From: Diadema setosum
Lineage: Eukaryota > Echinodermata > Echinoidea > Diadematoida > Diadematidae
Assembly: GCA_033980235.1 (NCBI GenBank)
Contig: CM067066.1
Span: 40,419,455-40,483,454 of the forward strand
Direction of reading: 5' to 3'
DNA length: 64,000 nt
In this document: in pieces, positions 11,060 to 24,108 of the stretch
How positions within the stretch are numbered: the first letter of the stretch is position 1
Layout: every line of letters starts with the position of its first letter
Position numbers and translations under genes: made by a program
The notes under the pieces: model-generated
Seen by the model: only the letters and a program-made list of their open reading frames with translations
Database searches by the model: none
What the model was told of the DNA's origin: nothing

Positions 11060-11627
11060 CGTCGTTGTCAAAGTAGTAGTAGGGTTAACAGTGTTATCAT
11101 TTCATTCAGCAAGAATGGGACCATACACAATCGAAAGAAAATTTTAACCAAAGTACATAATCTTTTATTCTTGATATCTGACTTAAATAAAAATGTTGAT
11201 AAACAAAGCAAAAAGTATTTTCTCTGGTGTTTGGGCATTATAAGAAGTTACAGGAGTAACTTTCTCTGCATCCTTTGACCCCACAGGCCCTCTTCCTCCA
11301 CCACCGACTTATGAACTGGCAGTGGGAGGTGCCCAGGAGATTGCTGGTAAGAAAGGTGCCTTTGGCACCACAATGTATGCACCGCAGTACCCTTACTATG
11401 ACCCAAACACTTTGTATGCAGCAATGGGAATGCCAAGTGCTGGGCCCCCAGTCCAGGATGGACCACCGGGAGAAACAGCACCATTGGTCACCCAACCACA
11501 GAGCTCGGTTCAGCCACCCTACAACCCCTATCAGGCCAGTGAGGGTCAACCGGGAGAAGAGGAGAAGAAGGAAGAGAATGGAGAGGCTGGAGAGGCTGAA
11601 GACAAGGCAGCACTTACATCCATCTGA
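6419..11627 (+). CDS. Arrestin-domain (ARRDC-type) protein, C-terminal four exons; 5' end outside window
   Basis: Alpha-arrestins are adaptors that bind membrane cargo through two arrestin folds and recruit NEDD4-type ubiquitin ligases through PPxY motifs. Four exons join in one frame: 6419-6601, 8582-8776, 10161-10665 and 11287-11627 (1224 nt, 407 residues plus TGA). The first three encode most of an arrestin C-domain, including [38 protein letters not shown] and VTIGTVPAF, which match ARRDC2/3/4-type proteins. Exon 3 then runs into about ten [14 protein letters not shown] repeats, and exon 4 supplies PPPPTYEL (a PPxY motif) and an acidic, Lys/Glu-rich tail ending ALTSI. The arrestin N-domain is absent, and I see no exon for it in 1-6418, so the gene starts upstream. 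Introns carry several MITEs. The Pro/Tyr repeats are unusual for this family. Family assignment is secure; the orthologue is not. Confidence 0.88.
7546..8410 (+). mobile_element. pearl/HINE-like (non-autonomous Helitron-type) element with 160-bp core repeats
   Basis: TATACCCCCGCCAAAC (7546-7561) is inverted at 8369-8384. A (CGGT/CGGG)n tract follows the left end. Four core repeats containing GTTGCCATGGTAAC start at 7761, 7921, 8082 and 8245, a period of 160-163 bp. The right end carries a GTCGCTGTAGCGAC hairpin (8389-8402) followed by ATTTCTAG and then T, which fits a Helitron-type CTRR terminus. It lies in an ARRDC intron and has no reading frame of note. Confidence 0.75.
8582..8776 (+). CDS. 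ARRDC-type gene, coding exon (visible exon 2 of 4)
   Basis: Acceptor GATGTGCAG, donor AAG|GTGAGT. The exon is 195 nt, phase 0 to phase 0, and encodes [10 protein letters not shown] through MEYKVK in the middle of the arrestin C-domain. IPPIPPVS corresponds to the LKIPPVSPSI segment of vertebrate ARRDC proteins. Confidence 0.87.
8803..8895. mobile_element. 93-bp TTAA-flanked MITE, copy 1
   Basis: TTAACCCGTTGAGGACGAGT at the left and CTCAATGGGTTAA at the right, bounded by TTAA at both ends. The internal GAGTATACCTGGGCAGGTGT is shared with copies at 17406, 19135 and 22588. TTAA duplications are typical of piggyBac- and Kolobok-type elements. Confidence 0.75.
10161..10665 (+). CDS. ARRDC-type gene, coding exon with proline repeats (visible exon 3 of 4)
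   Basis: Acceptor TATTTTCAAG. The exon begins [20 protein letters not shown], the last arrestin strands, and then encodes the [10 protein letters not shown] repeats. The donor GCAGCAG|GTGGAT leaves one base (G), and joining to the GC at 11287 gives ...[13 protein letters not shown] in frame. If the intron is retained, the frame adds GYSYVNCL and stops at TAG 10692-10694. Confidence 0.85.
10332..10637 (+). repeat. In-frame 30-bp coding tandem repeat ([10 protein letters not shown])n
   Basis: Seven contiguous, nearly identical 30-bp units (10332-10541) encode [10 protein letters not shown]. Further variants follow ([31 protein letters not shown]). The DNA units differ mainly at third positions, so this is a young minisatellite inside the reading frame and may vary in copy number between individuals. 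Confidence 0.95.
10791..10993. mobile_element. MITE with 22-bp perfect TIRs and TA duplication
   Basis: Termini 10791-10812 and 10972-10993 are perfect inverted repeats (TA then CTGTAAAAGTGGTTTC). The interior is rich in TTCGCG/CGCGAA words (CGCGGTGG, GCGCGAAA). TA at both ends suggests a Tc1/mariner-type duplication. It lies in the last ARRDC intron. Confidence 0.85.
10991..11078 (+). repeat. (GTA)n microsatellite
   Basis: Imperfect GTA/GTC trinucleotide tract abutting the MITE. It explains the poly-Ser, poly-Val and poly-Thr reading frames here. Confidence 0.95.
11287..11627 (+). CDS. ARRDC-type gene, terminal coding exon (PPxY tail)
   Basis: Acceptor CCCCACAG at 11286. The exon encodes [14 protein letters not shown], where PPTY fits the PPxY ligand of NEDD4-family WW domains. 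A Tyr/Pro-rich stretch ([20 protein letters not shown]) and a Glu/Lys-rich end follow, stopping at TGA 11625-11627. The 3'UTR runs on downstream. Confidence 0.87.
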
Positions 11628-11697
11628 GACTCGCATTTCCTCAAAACATGCTGAATAATTCTTTTCACTCTTTCTTTGTATGCATTGTGTTTTTACG

Positions 11698-12196
11698 ATT
11701 AAAATATAACTTGTGCCTGTTTGTATATTTTTAGTCAAATTTACGGTTTCACTAAGAAAACCTCTCAATTCTTCAGTACTGTATACCTTGATTTATGTTA
11801 TGGCATCAGGACTTTTTGTGTATACTTAAACTATCCAAAGACTTAAATGGCAAACTACCATTGCAGCAACCAAAAATCTTCATACTTGAACTGATGTAGT
11901 TTGAACAATGGTTATTTTAGTTACTGGCAGTAACTAGTTCAGTGTCTTAAAGCTGTCCAAAGATGTTTCTTTAAATAAGCCTCAAAATGTGGGAGATGAA
12001 ATGGAAACTCAAGGACAACAGACATGATCAGAATATTTCTTTTGCATTTGATTACTACTTTGTGTTTCAGTGTCTAGATTTTGAAATCTTGCCACTATGC
12101 TTTTTACATTTTGTATTTTGTTGGTACCATTTTTGAAGTGATTTATGTTGTGACAGGATGAGCTGTCATTTCCTTGGACACCTCATTATTAATAAA
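11698..12196 (+). promoter_or_regulatory. Candidate poly(A) signals for the ARRDC-type gene
   Basis: ATTAAA at 11698-11703 lies about 70 nt after the stop, and AATAAA at 12191-12196 about 565 nt after it. Either could end the transcript. Both are matches to the consensus only. Confidence 0.35.
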
Positions 12197-15100
12197 TTCT
12201 CCTGGAAGATAAAGATACAGATAATATACAATATGTAGGATTGGTTGCATAGGAAATTCTTCGTCTGACAGTTACGCTCCCTGTTGTTTGTTAATGATGG
12301 CAATACAGCATCAGGTCCAAAGCTAGCAGACAGATAAGGGGGGATCTATCCACTGAGAGTTACACTTCTTGCCTCATAGTGACAAAGTGAAATTCAGGAT
12401 TCTACCTCCAACTGTGAAAGTTGATGGTAGTTGCTATTCGTAGTTTGCGTGCCCTGTATGAGAATAACATATGTTCCAGTCTTCTAACCAGAAGTGACAT
12501 ACTGGCTTCTAATGGTACAAGAGCTTCATTTATTTATTTATTCATTTTATTTATTTATTGTTTTTTGAGTGGGGATCTTAGTGTGGGCTTCTTTTCACTG
12601 AAATATCCCCCCTCCTACTTTCATTCGCATTATTAATCTTTGCATGAATATGAACACTTTGTAACATTTATTTTTTGGTTTTTGAATGTATCCTTGTACA
12701 TGTATACCCTAAAATGGTTGCAATGTTGTTGAGTGTAATGGCTCCTTCAGTGTAAGTACAACTTTCCTATAGAGCCATTCCATTATCATTTCACCAGCGA
12801 GCGTATAAGAGCTGGGGAAAAATTATACTCCAGATCTCTTTTAAAGCCCAGAGTCTTGTCTACTAAACCCAGTGCTCCTATTCAATCCATGGCATTATCA
12901 TACTAACATTGTTATTAGTACAACCTTTGCCTTGTTGGGAATTCGTAATAATCCTAATTTTGAGGATTTCCAAAAAATATATTTTGTATCTGATTAGTTT
13001 TTACTCTATTTAAACATACTTTCCAGTAAATCTGAAGCGTTTCCTCACATTGATGATTGAAATATGAATTATCGCCTAATATGTCAATGTTTCATATTCA
13101 TTACTTTTTGTGTTTTGAATGAATTTTGGTGAGGTATACATATTACAATGTGATAAGATTAGATGCGTGTTTGATGAGAACTGGATTCACTGAAATCTTG
13201 CCTACATTTCCTAGTAAATAGTGTATAGCATATATACATTATAAACTTGTAGATTCCCATAGAGGCAATTTGAAAATAACACTGAAATGTCAGAGTTGCA
13301 GTTATGAACTGTGGTAGTATGTTACACGTATTCATGTATCTCATACTTGCATAAAAATATGGCATTTAAAATCCCTTCTCAGATTTTCAAACATTAGCCT
13401 GCCAGTAGTGTTTTGTATACATCTCAATGCTCCTTGCCCAGTTATCAAAATGTGCTTGCCCTATATTGAATGTGTCAGACAAATTATATTGCTTTCCATT
13501 GTATCATGTCTTGTGTGTTGACTGACAAAAGAATGACAATTGTCGCATGTTTATACTGAGCTGTGAAATTGCAAAAGATATGTAGCATTAACAAGTAGAA
13601 TATTGACATGAAGTGTAGGTAAAGCTTGCCATAAAGGGGAATGTTATTTCTCCATTTGGGAGCAGCGTGAAGGCGTGATCTGTGTGAATATTGTTACAAT
13701 GTATAAAGATTATCCTTTTGTAGACAACAGAGGCTGTGCTGATGCTGTTTCAAGTCAGTCATTACTTCAGTCATAATAATTGTATTCACAGTACTGAGCA
13801 GCATTTTTTTTTTCTTCTAAAGTCAAACTCATAAGACAGGGAATTTATATATTGAAGTTTGCACTGTGTGTAGGTGTTCTTCCAATTTTACTTCAAGTTG
13901 TTTAATGACAAACCAGTAAAGGCATTAATGCCCCACCCAGGTGCCCACGGGAGATATTTTCTATTTTCTATTTTTGTTACTCTTTCTTGCAGCTGCTCTA
14001 TTACTCTACCTACATGTCTTTAAGTAACTGACAGCTGTGAAAAACAACTATGACAAGATTTTTAATTTAGATAGGTATTTTGTAATATAGACATTATGAA
14101 TCCATACCAATTTGTTTGAACAAATATGCTCATAGTTTTACCTCTTTTTAAATTTTGTAAGTATAAATGTATCAAAAATACATAACATTTGTCAGTCATG
14201 GTTGTACCTGTAGTTGGTAGGCAAATACAATCTGTTACATGTAAACAGGAAACTTGCGATGGGTCCATGACTGAAAAAAGGTGCGTTGACTCAAATGGTA
14301 GTTGACTCTTGCAAGAGTCAAAGTTCTTTTGAATCAAACAATTCTATTTCTTTCTTTCTGTTTTGCCTTGCTCATGGCATAATTACCAGGTACATGTCTC
14401 TATGTATAGGGATATATTGACTGGTGTAACAGCATGTTTTTATGATGGTGTAAACTGAATATGGATGTCATCTTGGCACACAAACACACACCAAAACAAA
14501 AACTCGTGTGGTTGTCAATGGGGACTGACTGGTCTTAATGGGTCAAAATAGACAAATACACGTGCAGAAAACAAGGAGAGTACCAGGTAGTTGGAGTTTC
14601 AAGTAGAGCTCTGTGTAGTGTAATGCTCATTTGTGATTGTGCGATTAACTTCTTTTCTGTGTGTATTTCAAATGAAAGGGACAGGATATTTCCTCCTCAT
14701 TGTATTTTATATTGAACTCTATACTTCTAACTTGGCTTACACAAAATTATGAGAAAAAGATCAGGACCTCTTTTTTTTTTTTTCTTCTTCAGATAGGCGA
14801 TTTTTGGCTCAAGTGACCTGACTCATGGAAATTAACTGCATATAGATGGACTGTGATCCGTCACACCTGGCTTTGATCTTACATTCATGATATCCGAGAT
14901 GGTTCAAATTGGAACTTTTTTCTACCAACTCTCAATAATAACTTTCATCAATCTTTCCATGTCACATATAATCTTTGTGAATACTAATATATGCTCCACC
15001 AACACACGTTGTTGATGTCCCTTTATGAAGGTTTGGTCAGATACTCTTCCCAGAAGCTGCAAGAATGTTCTCTAGCAGCAGACATAGCTACAGGGTACAC

Positions 15101-15509
15101 ACATTCCTTTGAATAACACCAAACAGAATTATGTGTACATTTCTTATTTGTCATTACTAGCAAATCAGTCTTACCTGTTACTGAAATCTGTGATACTCAT
15201 ATATTCTCATTTTGTTAAAGGAAAAATTGTGTGCACTGCTTTTATGTCTGCAAGTCATATGTATAGTTAGGATAGAGGATGATAGATGGTTTTCGGTGGT
15301 AGAGGACAGCAGGTAAAATTCAGCAGAGAATTTTAAAGCAAGGAAGCAAGGGGATATCCAACAATGCATCATACCTACTGATAAACTACATTCTGGCGAA
15401 ATCATGCCTTTATAAGTAAATCAGGTATCACTGGATTCCTCATTGTTGACCCTTTAAGCACAGTAATATGTTATATCATTGAATTGAATTCCTGAAATCT
15501 GCGATTTGG

Positions 15510-15866
15510 TTTAAAGGTGTGTAGACCCGGTAGTCGTGGGGGCACTGTTGGATGATAGTGCTGATCACCGTAAGCATTGATACAAAGATTGCTGAAGTTA
15601 AGCTGTCATCAAGAGTAAAGCACATAGGTTTTGCTAGGTAACGTTGCCTTGTCGTCTTCTCATGCAGTCTGGAGTGATGCCAGCGTGCATGCTTATCTGC
15701 CTCTTAGTATGACGTCACAGAAGAAGTTTGCTAAAGCCGTCCTCATCAGCTGAATCATGAGCTGAACTGTGATTGGACCACTGACTACAGTGGATCGGAC
15801 TTCTTGGGACTTGTGGAAATGGGTCACAGGCATTCGACTAAACCACCGAGTCTATGTGCCTTTAAA
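15510..15866. mobile_element. Element with TTTAAAGGYRYRTAGAC inverted ends
   Basis: The left TTTAAAGGTGTGTAGACCCGG and the reverse complement of the right end, TTTAAAGGCACATAGACTCGG, agree apart from a few transitions. TTAA sits at both borders. 357 bp, non-coding. Confidence 0.6.
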
Positions 15867-17405
15867 GCAGCAATGGGAACCTCCTTTCATTCAACATCAT
15901 CTGTGCAAAGTAGTATGCATATTTCTTACTATGAATGGAAATTTGTGTGATGATGTTACCCTATAGATTAACTCAAAGTGCTGCAGCTGACTTTGTGTGG
16001 CACTATTGAAGAGTCTAAGGGGGGAGAGAGAGAGTGTGTGTGTAATAACATCAGGCTGTACCTCTATGTATGTTAAATATGTTTGTTTGTTTTTTTTTTT
16101 TTTAGATATGTAGTTTCTAATCACACATTCTTGTATATACAGTATACTATCCTTATGGTGGCAAGGTTATCTTGTGTGAATGAATTTAAGCGATTTTACA
16201 ATTTGTCAAGGTCAGTCCGTAGTAGAGAATTCATCAAGAGGTTGATTCAGTACAGACTTTAAAAAGAAGTTATTTCTGCTAGTAGTTTAATAGAACCATG
16301 CATTTGCCATTAGATGCATTTGGATGAATATGATACAGCGTGAAAATATTACATGTACTAATAAAGTGTGGTATGTATGCATCATGCCAGTTTGTGTACT
16401 CTTGTGTTCTTTCTTCAATCTCTGTGGTCAAAGAACAGTTTTTTATTCTTACAGGCACACACATGAGCAAAACCAAACTTGTTTACCAGTATGCCAACAC
16501 AAACTACACACACAAACACACACACACACAGTAACACATACTAACATGCTGTGTACTCACATTCACCCTCTTGGGCCACTCTTTTTCTCCTCTCTCAAAG
16601 CTCTTTATGTGATATATTTTTCTGTGTTTTTATTTTTACAAATTTTATAAGTCTAACTGATATTCATGAAATTAACATCTCATGAAAATGTTCTTTACAT
16701 ACATTTTTTGCTGTACACACATCATCTGCAAACATACCCACACATATTGCTTGAGATTTCATGAAAAAAAAAGCATAGTAATCATTTTGGAATAAATTTT
16801 ATTTTCATATTGATAGAAATATCCCATTGCCAAAAAAAAAAGTAAAAAAATCAAGACACCCGTGGAATACAAGAATTTTACAATCAATTATAAATACATA
16901 AGCTACAATTTCATGAACATTCTGATGAAAACATACATAATTATAAACTGTATAAAATAAACTGACCACAATAATATGAAAGTTTCATAAATTAAACTAT
17001 ATGAATCGATTTAAGAAAGCACAAGGGAAACTGTCTTCTGCATGGAAAATTGTGAAACAAATATTGGGGAAAAGTAATCACAGAAATATTTCTTTTATAT
17101 TAATGATCATTATTTGAATTCCTCACAAAATGCAGCCAATATGCTTTCAATATTTTTTTTTTCAAGAAATTGGAAGTAACCAGGCTATGATAATTGATAG
17201 TCACTGAACAATTTTTAGTCATTGTAACAATCCTTGTAATCATTCAATATTTTTGCAAACCTGCATATCAAAAAGAAATTATAAATACAGTATAACATCA
17301 CACACTTGAGAGCAGTCGAGATTTGGCACCACCTTCAATTTTGTAGATCAAATAATTACATATAGATAAAACACACTTAAACATAAATGTGTCGTCATCA
17401 AAACC

Positions 17406-17498
17406 TTAACCATTGAAGACTAGTCTGGAGTATACTAGTACATGTGTCTTATGGGAAACCTGTGTCACAGCAAAATGAGTTAGTCTTCAGTAGGTTAA
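17406..17498. mobile_element. TTAA-flanked MITE, copy 2
   Basis: TTAACCATTGAAGAC ... TCTTCAGTAGGTTAA with the interior GAGTATAC...TATGGGAAA, a diverged relative of the 8803 copy. Confidence 0.65.
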
Positions 17499-17885
17499 TC
17501 AAGTCTAGGTGAGATAGGACTTTGAAAGCTGGGAGGTTGTTCCCATCTTGGGCCAATGAGAACTTTGAAAGAGCTCATTCACAGTAAAATGTTTTGCCAC
17601 ATGGAAGTGATCAAAGATAATCCCGAGTATCCTAATAACTATAATACTGCCAGCATGACCTATGATCATATTATATATTAATTTGAGTACATTGTATGTG
17701 AATACACAAAGCTGGTGAGTTTTGGTTATGAGGCAAGTGATTCTTAAATGCCATTTGTATGCAAGCCGGATATTACATGTACAGCAAATTATATTTGTAT
17801 CATTAATCAATGCCAGTAATGTCATTAGATTAATTGCACATTAGTAATTTCTTCTCTTGGGTTGCAAGCATGTATTGTTATTAAT

Positions 17886-18078
<193 letters not shown>

Positions 18079-18339
18079 AAAAATAAATTTGGCAGCCCAA
18101 CACCAATTTAATTTAGTGGCCCTGGGCCACCACGTATGTCTAGCCCTCTATGGTATATACATTATTATTATGTTTATGCTTCAAAATGTTTTAAAATTAT
18201 GTTTCAATACACTAATGTCAGACAGCTGCATAAATTCTTTGTGATCAAACTTAGTAAGGCACCTTTATATCCTCAGTGTGTCAGGCCATTAAAAGCAGTC
18301 ATGATGTAACTCCGGGAACAGATTTCAACAGAATTCCAC

Positions 18340-18489
18340 TCAGAATACTGGGTAGAGGTCAGTGCGTCGGTGATCCCAGATAGGCATGCTGGTTCGGACT
18401 CTTTGGAGATAGGCCAGATCTACGGCTGCTACGGCCACACTCTCTCCTTCTGAGCACTGTGCTACTACTGCTCCCCAGGGGTCTACAAT
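18340..18489 (-). CDS. NIT1: NIT1 terminal coding exon 6
   Basis: Acceptor CTTGAACAG. The exon encodes [16 protein letters not shown] through [10 protein letters not shown] and ends at TGA 18342-18340. A possible ATTAAA signal on this strand lies near 18113-18108, about 227 nt downstream. Confidence 0.93.
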   Translation of the reverse strand: MVDPWGAVVAQCSEGESVAVAAVDLAYLQRVRTSMPIWDHRRTDLYPVF

Positions 18490-21400
18490 CTGTTCAAGGT
18501 TGGGACACCACATCAGAAATTGGTCTGGGAGCAGGTACTTCCCAACTTTAAGGTACACACTGGAGGCCTAACCCTCTCACAACTACTGAACTTAATTGAC
18601 AGTGTGTGTGAACATCATTTCATTGAGATTGAAAGAGTTAAGCATGTGAAGCCTGGTACACTGTACTGTCTTCAAGAACTCTCCTAGTCCACAAATTTAA
18701 GATATAGGATTTTGCACATTCAGCATTTCACAGTGCAACTACATTGGGTGAGAAAAAGCAAATTATGCATTGATACTCTGATATATTACCAGAATTTCTG
18801 TGTTCTCTTTGGGGCTTTTGAAGGGATGTGTATTCAGGTTAGAGGTTAGTGCTTTGTCATGATCAGAAATGGAAAGCTGTAATTTGCATATGTAATGCTG
18901 CATCATTTGAAAAAAGAAAAGAAAGAAGTGTAAACTTGCAAGTCTTGGAAATGAATACTTGATGGTGTGATAGTACTGTGATATAACATCTAACCAGTGA
19001 AAACATATTCATTCATTTTGTCATAAAAGAACAAAAACAAATAAACAGAAGGAACCTCCATCCAAGAGCATTAAATCAAAGCAAACCATAACAAAACAAA
19101 ACAAAATGTAAAGGCTACTCGAACAACAACCTATTTAAGACTATTCCCAGGTATACTTGGGCAGGTGTCTATGGAAAATGTGTGTTTTTATCGCAAAATC
19201 AGCTTGACCTCAATGGGTTAATGGGAAATATGCAACAATGGGATCAACTCAAACCTTGTAGCTCTTGTGGAGAGGAGGGCACAACAGGCTGCAGACCGAG
19301 ATGAAATATGTCTTAAAATCATATCAGTCATCAATTCATGGTTAAACTATTCATATCTAACAATAAGAACTTTGCCACTTTCCATTGAGGAAGCTGATAA
19401 ACAAGATTATGTTTCAATGAAAGTGATTGAGAGTCCACAAAATATGAAGGAGGTCTTTGAGAGCAAGGTAAAATAATGTTAGATGTAATAATTCCCTCAA
19501 GCTATATTACAGGGCAATTCTCATTTGAAGGAAAAAAGCAAAGAAACATAATTCCACTGGAACTGGGACTTTCTGGAAATGAAGGTTACCACTTTCATCG
19601 GTTTCATGATAAAGACAGAGTTGCCACTCACCATTGCATGGCCATAGCTAGCTCTCCAATCATTGTGTTTACCAGTTTGGGCAGCAGCTACAACATAGCA
19701 CTGGGTCTCTATGGCTCTACATCTTAGCAACGGCTGGTGGCATTGATGGAAAAAGAAAACAAATAACAAAAAAAAAAACACACCTTGCCATCACATTTTT
19801 GTGGGGTTGTGCATATAGACAAGCATAAAATCCAGATTTGGTGATTAAATATTGATGTACTTTATGTCAGTGAGTCAGGCATTTAGCTGTAAGATATGCA
19901 ACTACTCATAAATGAATAGCACATCCTAATGAAGACAACAGCATAGAAGTAATGTAATCCAGAATTTTTCCATATCATTTTCAAAGTAATGTTTAGTGTC
20001 AGATGTATTTCTCATAAATGTTTGGAAGTTAAAATACTGTTAGATATATGGAAAATGTGAGTCACAGTGTGTAGATTGATTTACAATACACTGCACCCTT
20101 GCTTAGATTTCAATCACAAAGGGCAAAACCACTGTGGACAGTGACTACGTTATGGCACCATCTGCCCAAGTGTATTTCAGACTGGTCATGAACATGTGAA
20201 GTATCTTGTACTAAGTTGTCATCAAAGCAAAAAGTATTTTAGATCTGATTATGAGAGTGATGCTGAATTTTACCATGCTTGTATGTGTGTTATCCAAAGA
20301 TCTACTCCATCAGATCACTTCCCAGCATCAAGAGGATGACATTGATTATACAGTTTCAGAAGACATGATAAGTGGACTCAGTTAATGCATAAAGATCAGT
20401 GAAGCACTGGGTAAAAGTTTGAGGATAATCAGACATGTTAAAAAAGTTGTACACTTTTAAAGTTTTTGGTTAATTTCCTGTACCATCCTCTTTTAATGAG
20501 AACTCTACATTTGTCCTGAAATATGCATCATATTTTGCCTTGAATCAGTTAATCTGTCCATCATATTTCAGTCTTAAAAGTGCATGGAAACTTTCTTCAT
20601 ACTGTGGATATTTACTTCTTCATTTACAATTTTTGATGTGTCATTTTAATTTTGTTCTCAGGTACTTCAAATGGCACTCACATAATCCTATCACATGCAC
20701 CAGGATGGGACACCTTACATCCTTTGCCAAGGCTTAAAACTTCCAGTAACACATACCAACCATACTACCTGCTTACTGGCTTTTCTCTTGGATGTTATCT
20801 TATAAAAGAGTGGGTTATAGATAAAAATGATTGAATGTCACCTCCTTTGTGACACAGCTTACCTCCCAGTGGGCCATTCCTGTTGGGACGGTGAAAGCTG
20901 ATGGGTAGGTCAAAATCTCTGCACCTTGTTTGGCGAGAGTCAGAGAAAACTCTGGGAAACGTATGTCATAGCACTGGATTTCACATGGGTATTCAGAGGC
21001 ATTAAGGAATTTTCATGAAATCTGGACATGCTGCTGAATGATAGCAAAAGAGAGAGAAAAAAAATGTGGCTCTATGAACCACTGACATCACCAACAATAA
21101 CTACCTGTTCATCTTATTTCCCTCAACATAAATCCCTAATTGCTTTACAAAGCATTCTTGGTATCCTCGCATTTTACCAGGTTCATGTGGGAAGTGTTAA
21201 TCTACAACATATAAAGCATGAATTAACTTCAAAACCCACTATTGCTCTCTTTAAGAATGATAAAACACAGCTATCAACAGCTTACTAGGTAAGCAACTTC
21301 TTTGGAGTACTTATGTCATAATAATGTATACTCAAACATTCAATTATTATATATCTCGCGTAATTTTAGCTCACACTATCTGAAATCTTCTGATATATTA

Positions 21401-24052
21401 TAAGAAACAAACTTGAGTATCTAATTGCATGTCTTTTAGAGCAGAGAAAAAAGTGATATCTTGACCATTTTATAATTTAAATATTTGACATTTTGTCTAT
21501 TATTAAAACACAGCAAATTTTCACTGAAAATAAATTGCTAGAATGGAAGAAAGGATACAATGCCCATCCCAACTTTTCCCACTGGTGTCTGGACCGGAGG
21601 GACAATTTTTGTGCCAGACTTGACAAACTGAGACTCTTGCAGCTGAACTTGATTCTTTAAGTTGAGAGAAAAGAGATGAGTCTTGGAATACTTTGCTGCA
21701 ACCTCTCCACTGTCATCTACTATGTAGTGAGTGTTAAGCAACTTGCTGTCATCTTCAGGATTCTAATGAAGTGAAGAAAAAAAAAATAGGAAAGTTCAGT
21801 GAGAAAACATCATTTTAAGGATCTATTCAAATTACTGATGAAGACCAAAATCATAATTTACAGTTCACTTCTTGCTCATGACCAAAGGATAAGTGGGGGA
21901 ATAAACACAAAAAGACTTTTGGATGATTTCTGTCTTCTGAAATACCACAGAAGATTGCTTTACAGCCAGACAACACAATATACCAACAAATTGTTATAAT
22001 AAATCACCAGTATTAAACTAGATTTCAGTAATTTTCTTATCAAATACAATTCATAGTACCCAGTGGTGAATCCTGGCGGGGGCACACTGGGCACACCCCC
22101 CCCCCCCTTTGATTTTTGTTAAAACAAAAGGAATAAAAAGAAAAAAATGGGGGCCCCCTCTAATTTTGTACAGGTGCCCCCCCCCCCCCCCCCCCTTTAC
22201 GGAATTCCTGGATCTGCTCCTGGTACCCGTCTGAAAGTGTCGATTGTAACACACATAAATTCACGTGCCTTTATGTATATTGTTCATGAAATTGAAGGTA
22301 TGGTATATTTTGGTTGAGATAGGGAATTGTATCTTAAATTTTTGTGAGAAAATTAGAAACTAAACATGAAATATTAAAGAGCATTCAATTATATAGGGAA
22401 TTCAAAGTTTGTTTGATGAAAATCGCTTTTGAAATGGCTGAGGTATCCAAAAACAAAGTAAGCCAAAGTGATCCTGATAAAAGATTGGTCAACCCTATCT
22501 TTGACAAAGACCTGTTCGTTTTTGGATATCTCAGATATTTCAAAATCCATTTTCATCAAATAAACTATGCTGCTATGTTTATATTTCTTAACCCGTTGAA
22601 GACAAGTCCTGAGTATACACGGACAGGCATCTATGGGAAATATGTGTTGTAGCAAAATTAGTCATCCCCAGTGGTGATTATCCCACACAAAAAAGTTGGA
22701 AACATGGCAAAGTCCCATCACACCAAAGCTATATCATCCCTTTAACATTTTACACAGAAATTATTTTCTTGTTTTAGGGCATTCTGCAGCACAAACACAT
22801 TTGATTTTGTCGGAAAGTCAAATATTGATGCAGATGCCGTAAGACCTGTTCTTCTGCTTACTTAACAGAATTGTACCCTAGATTGGAGATGAGAAATAAG
22901 GTCATTACTAAGGCAAAAAAAAAAAGAAAGAAAGAAAGAAAAAAGGCCTTCAGCGCAAGGTGGGAGGCCCTAGCCCCCCCCCCCCCCACCTCCCCCGCAG
23001 GGCCTAGCTGTAAAATACCTTCTGCAACAAATTCGAAGCCATGTTGCTAAATGTGAACATGGGGAGAAATAAGAGACATATTTGCAGCATGTTAGAGTTT
23101 ACCTTTTCATGTAGTCCTCCAAGTGATAGCCACAGATGGTTTTCTCTGGCGATTTCTTTGAAAGCAGCCATGGCTTGCCCTGTGTCTAGCTCAGCACTGC
23201 GAATGGATTCTTCAGGGGATTTCTGCACATAATCAGAGCACTCTGGAAGAAACACCATCTGCAATGCAAGTAAAGAAATCATAATGGATTTCTGTCGGTC
23301 TTATATATCCATTTCCTCTATCCACATATGCGACTGATGAAAATGTTGACATTTGAACATCAAGGATGACATGATTACCAGTGGCAGATCCAGAGGGGGG
23401 TGCACTGGGTGTGTGCCGCGCCCCTCTTTATTTTTTGTTAAACAAAAGAAATAAAAAGAAAAATGACTTGATTTTGTAAAGGTGCGCCTCCCCTTTGTGG
23501 AATTCCTAGATCCGCCCCTGATTAAATCATATACATGAGTTACATAACATGGTGATATAGGAATATAATAGAGAAATAAGACACCTACGCCTGAGGATTC
23601 ATGAGAATGTAGCTCAATTTGATGACATGGATGAACATTCAAAACAGTGTTAGATAAATCAGGAGGTATAAAAGCAGTTATGTGTCTATCAGCCTCCTAG
23701 TATAGACTGATATAAGATTATTCACCCTAGGGATGACAAAACATGCACATCAACAATCTAATTTAAGTATTTTAGCATTCATTTCTTTTCACTTTATAAC
23801 AAAAATTGCACAGATCACTGCATAAAAATAACATAGTACCATGTTTGACTGTGGTAGAATCATGAGAAGCACAAAATCCAACCAAAAATGATCTCTAGCT
23901 GGACTTTATCATACATATTGATCACTTGTCCCTAATTGGTACACAATTCAATTATATAAATATACACAGGTGATTAAAATTACACTTCTTCTTTGACATA
24001 TACAGCAATGTGCATGATAATCATACATATATTTGAATTGATGAATTTGATA

Positions 24053-24108
<56 letters not shown>

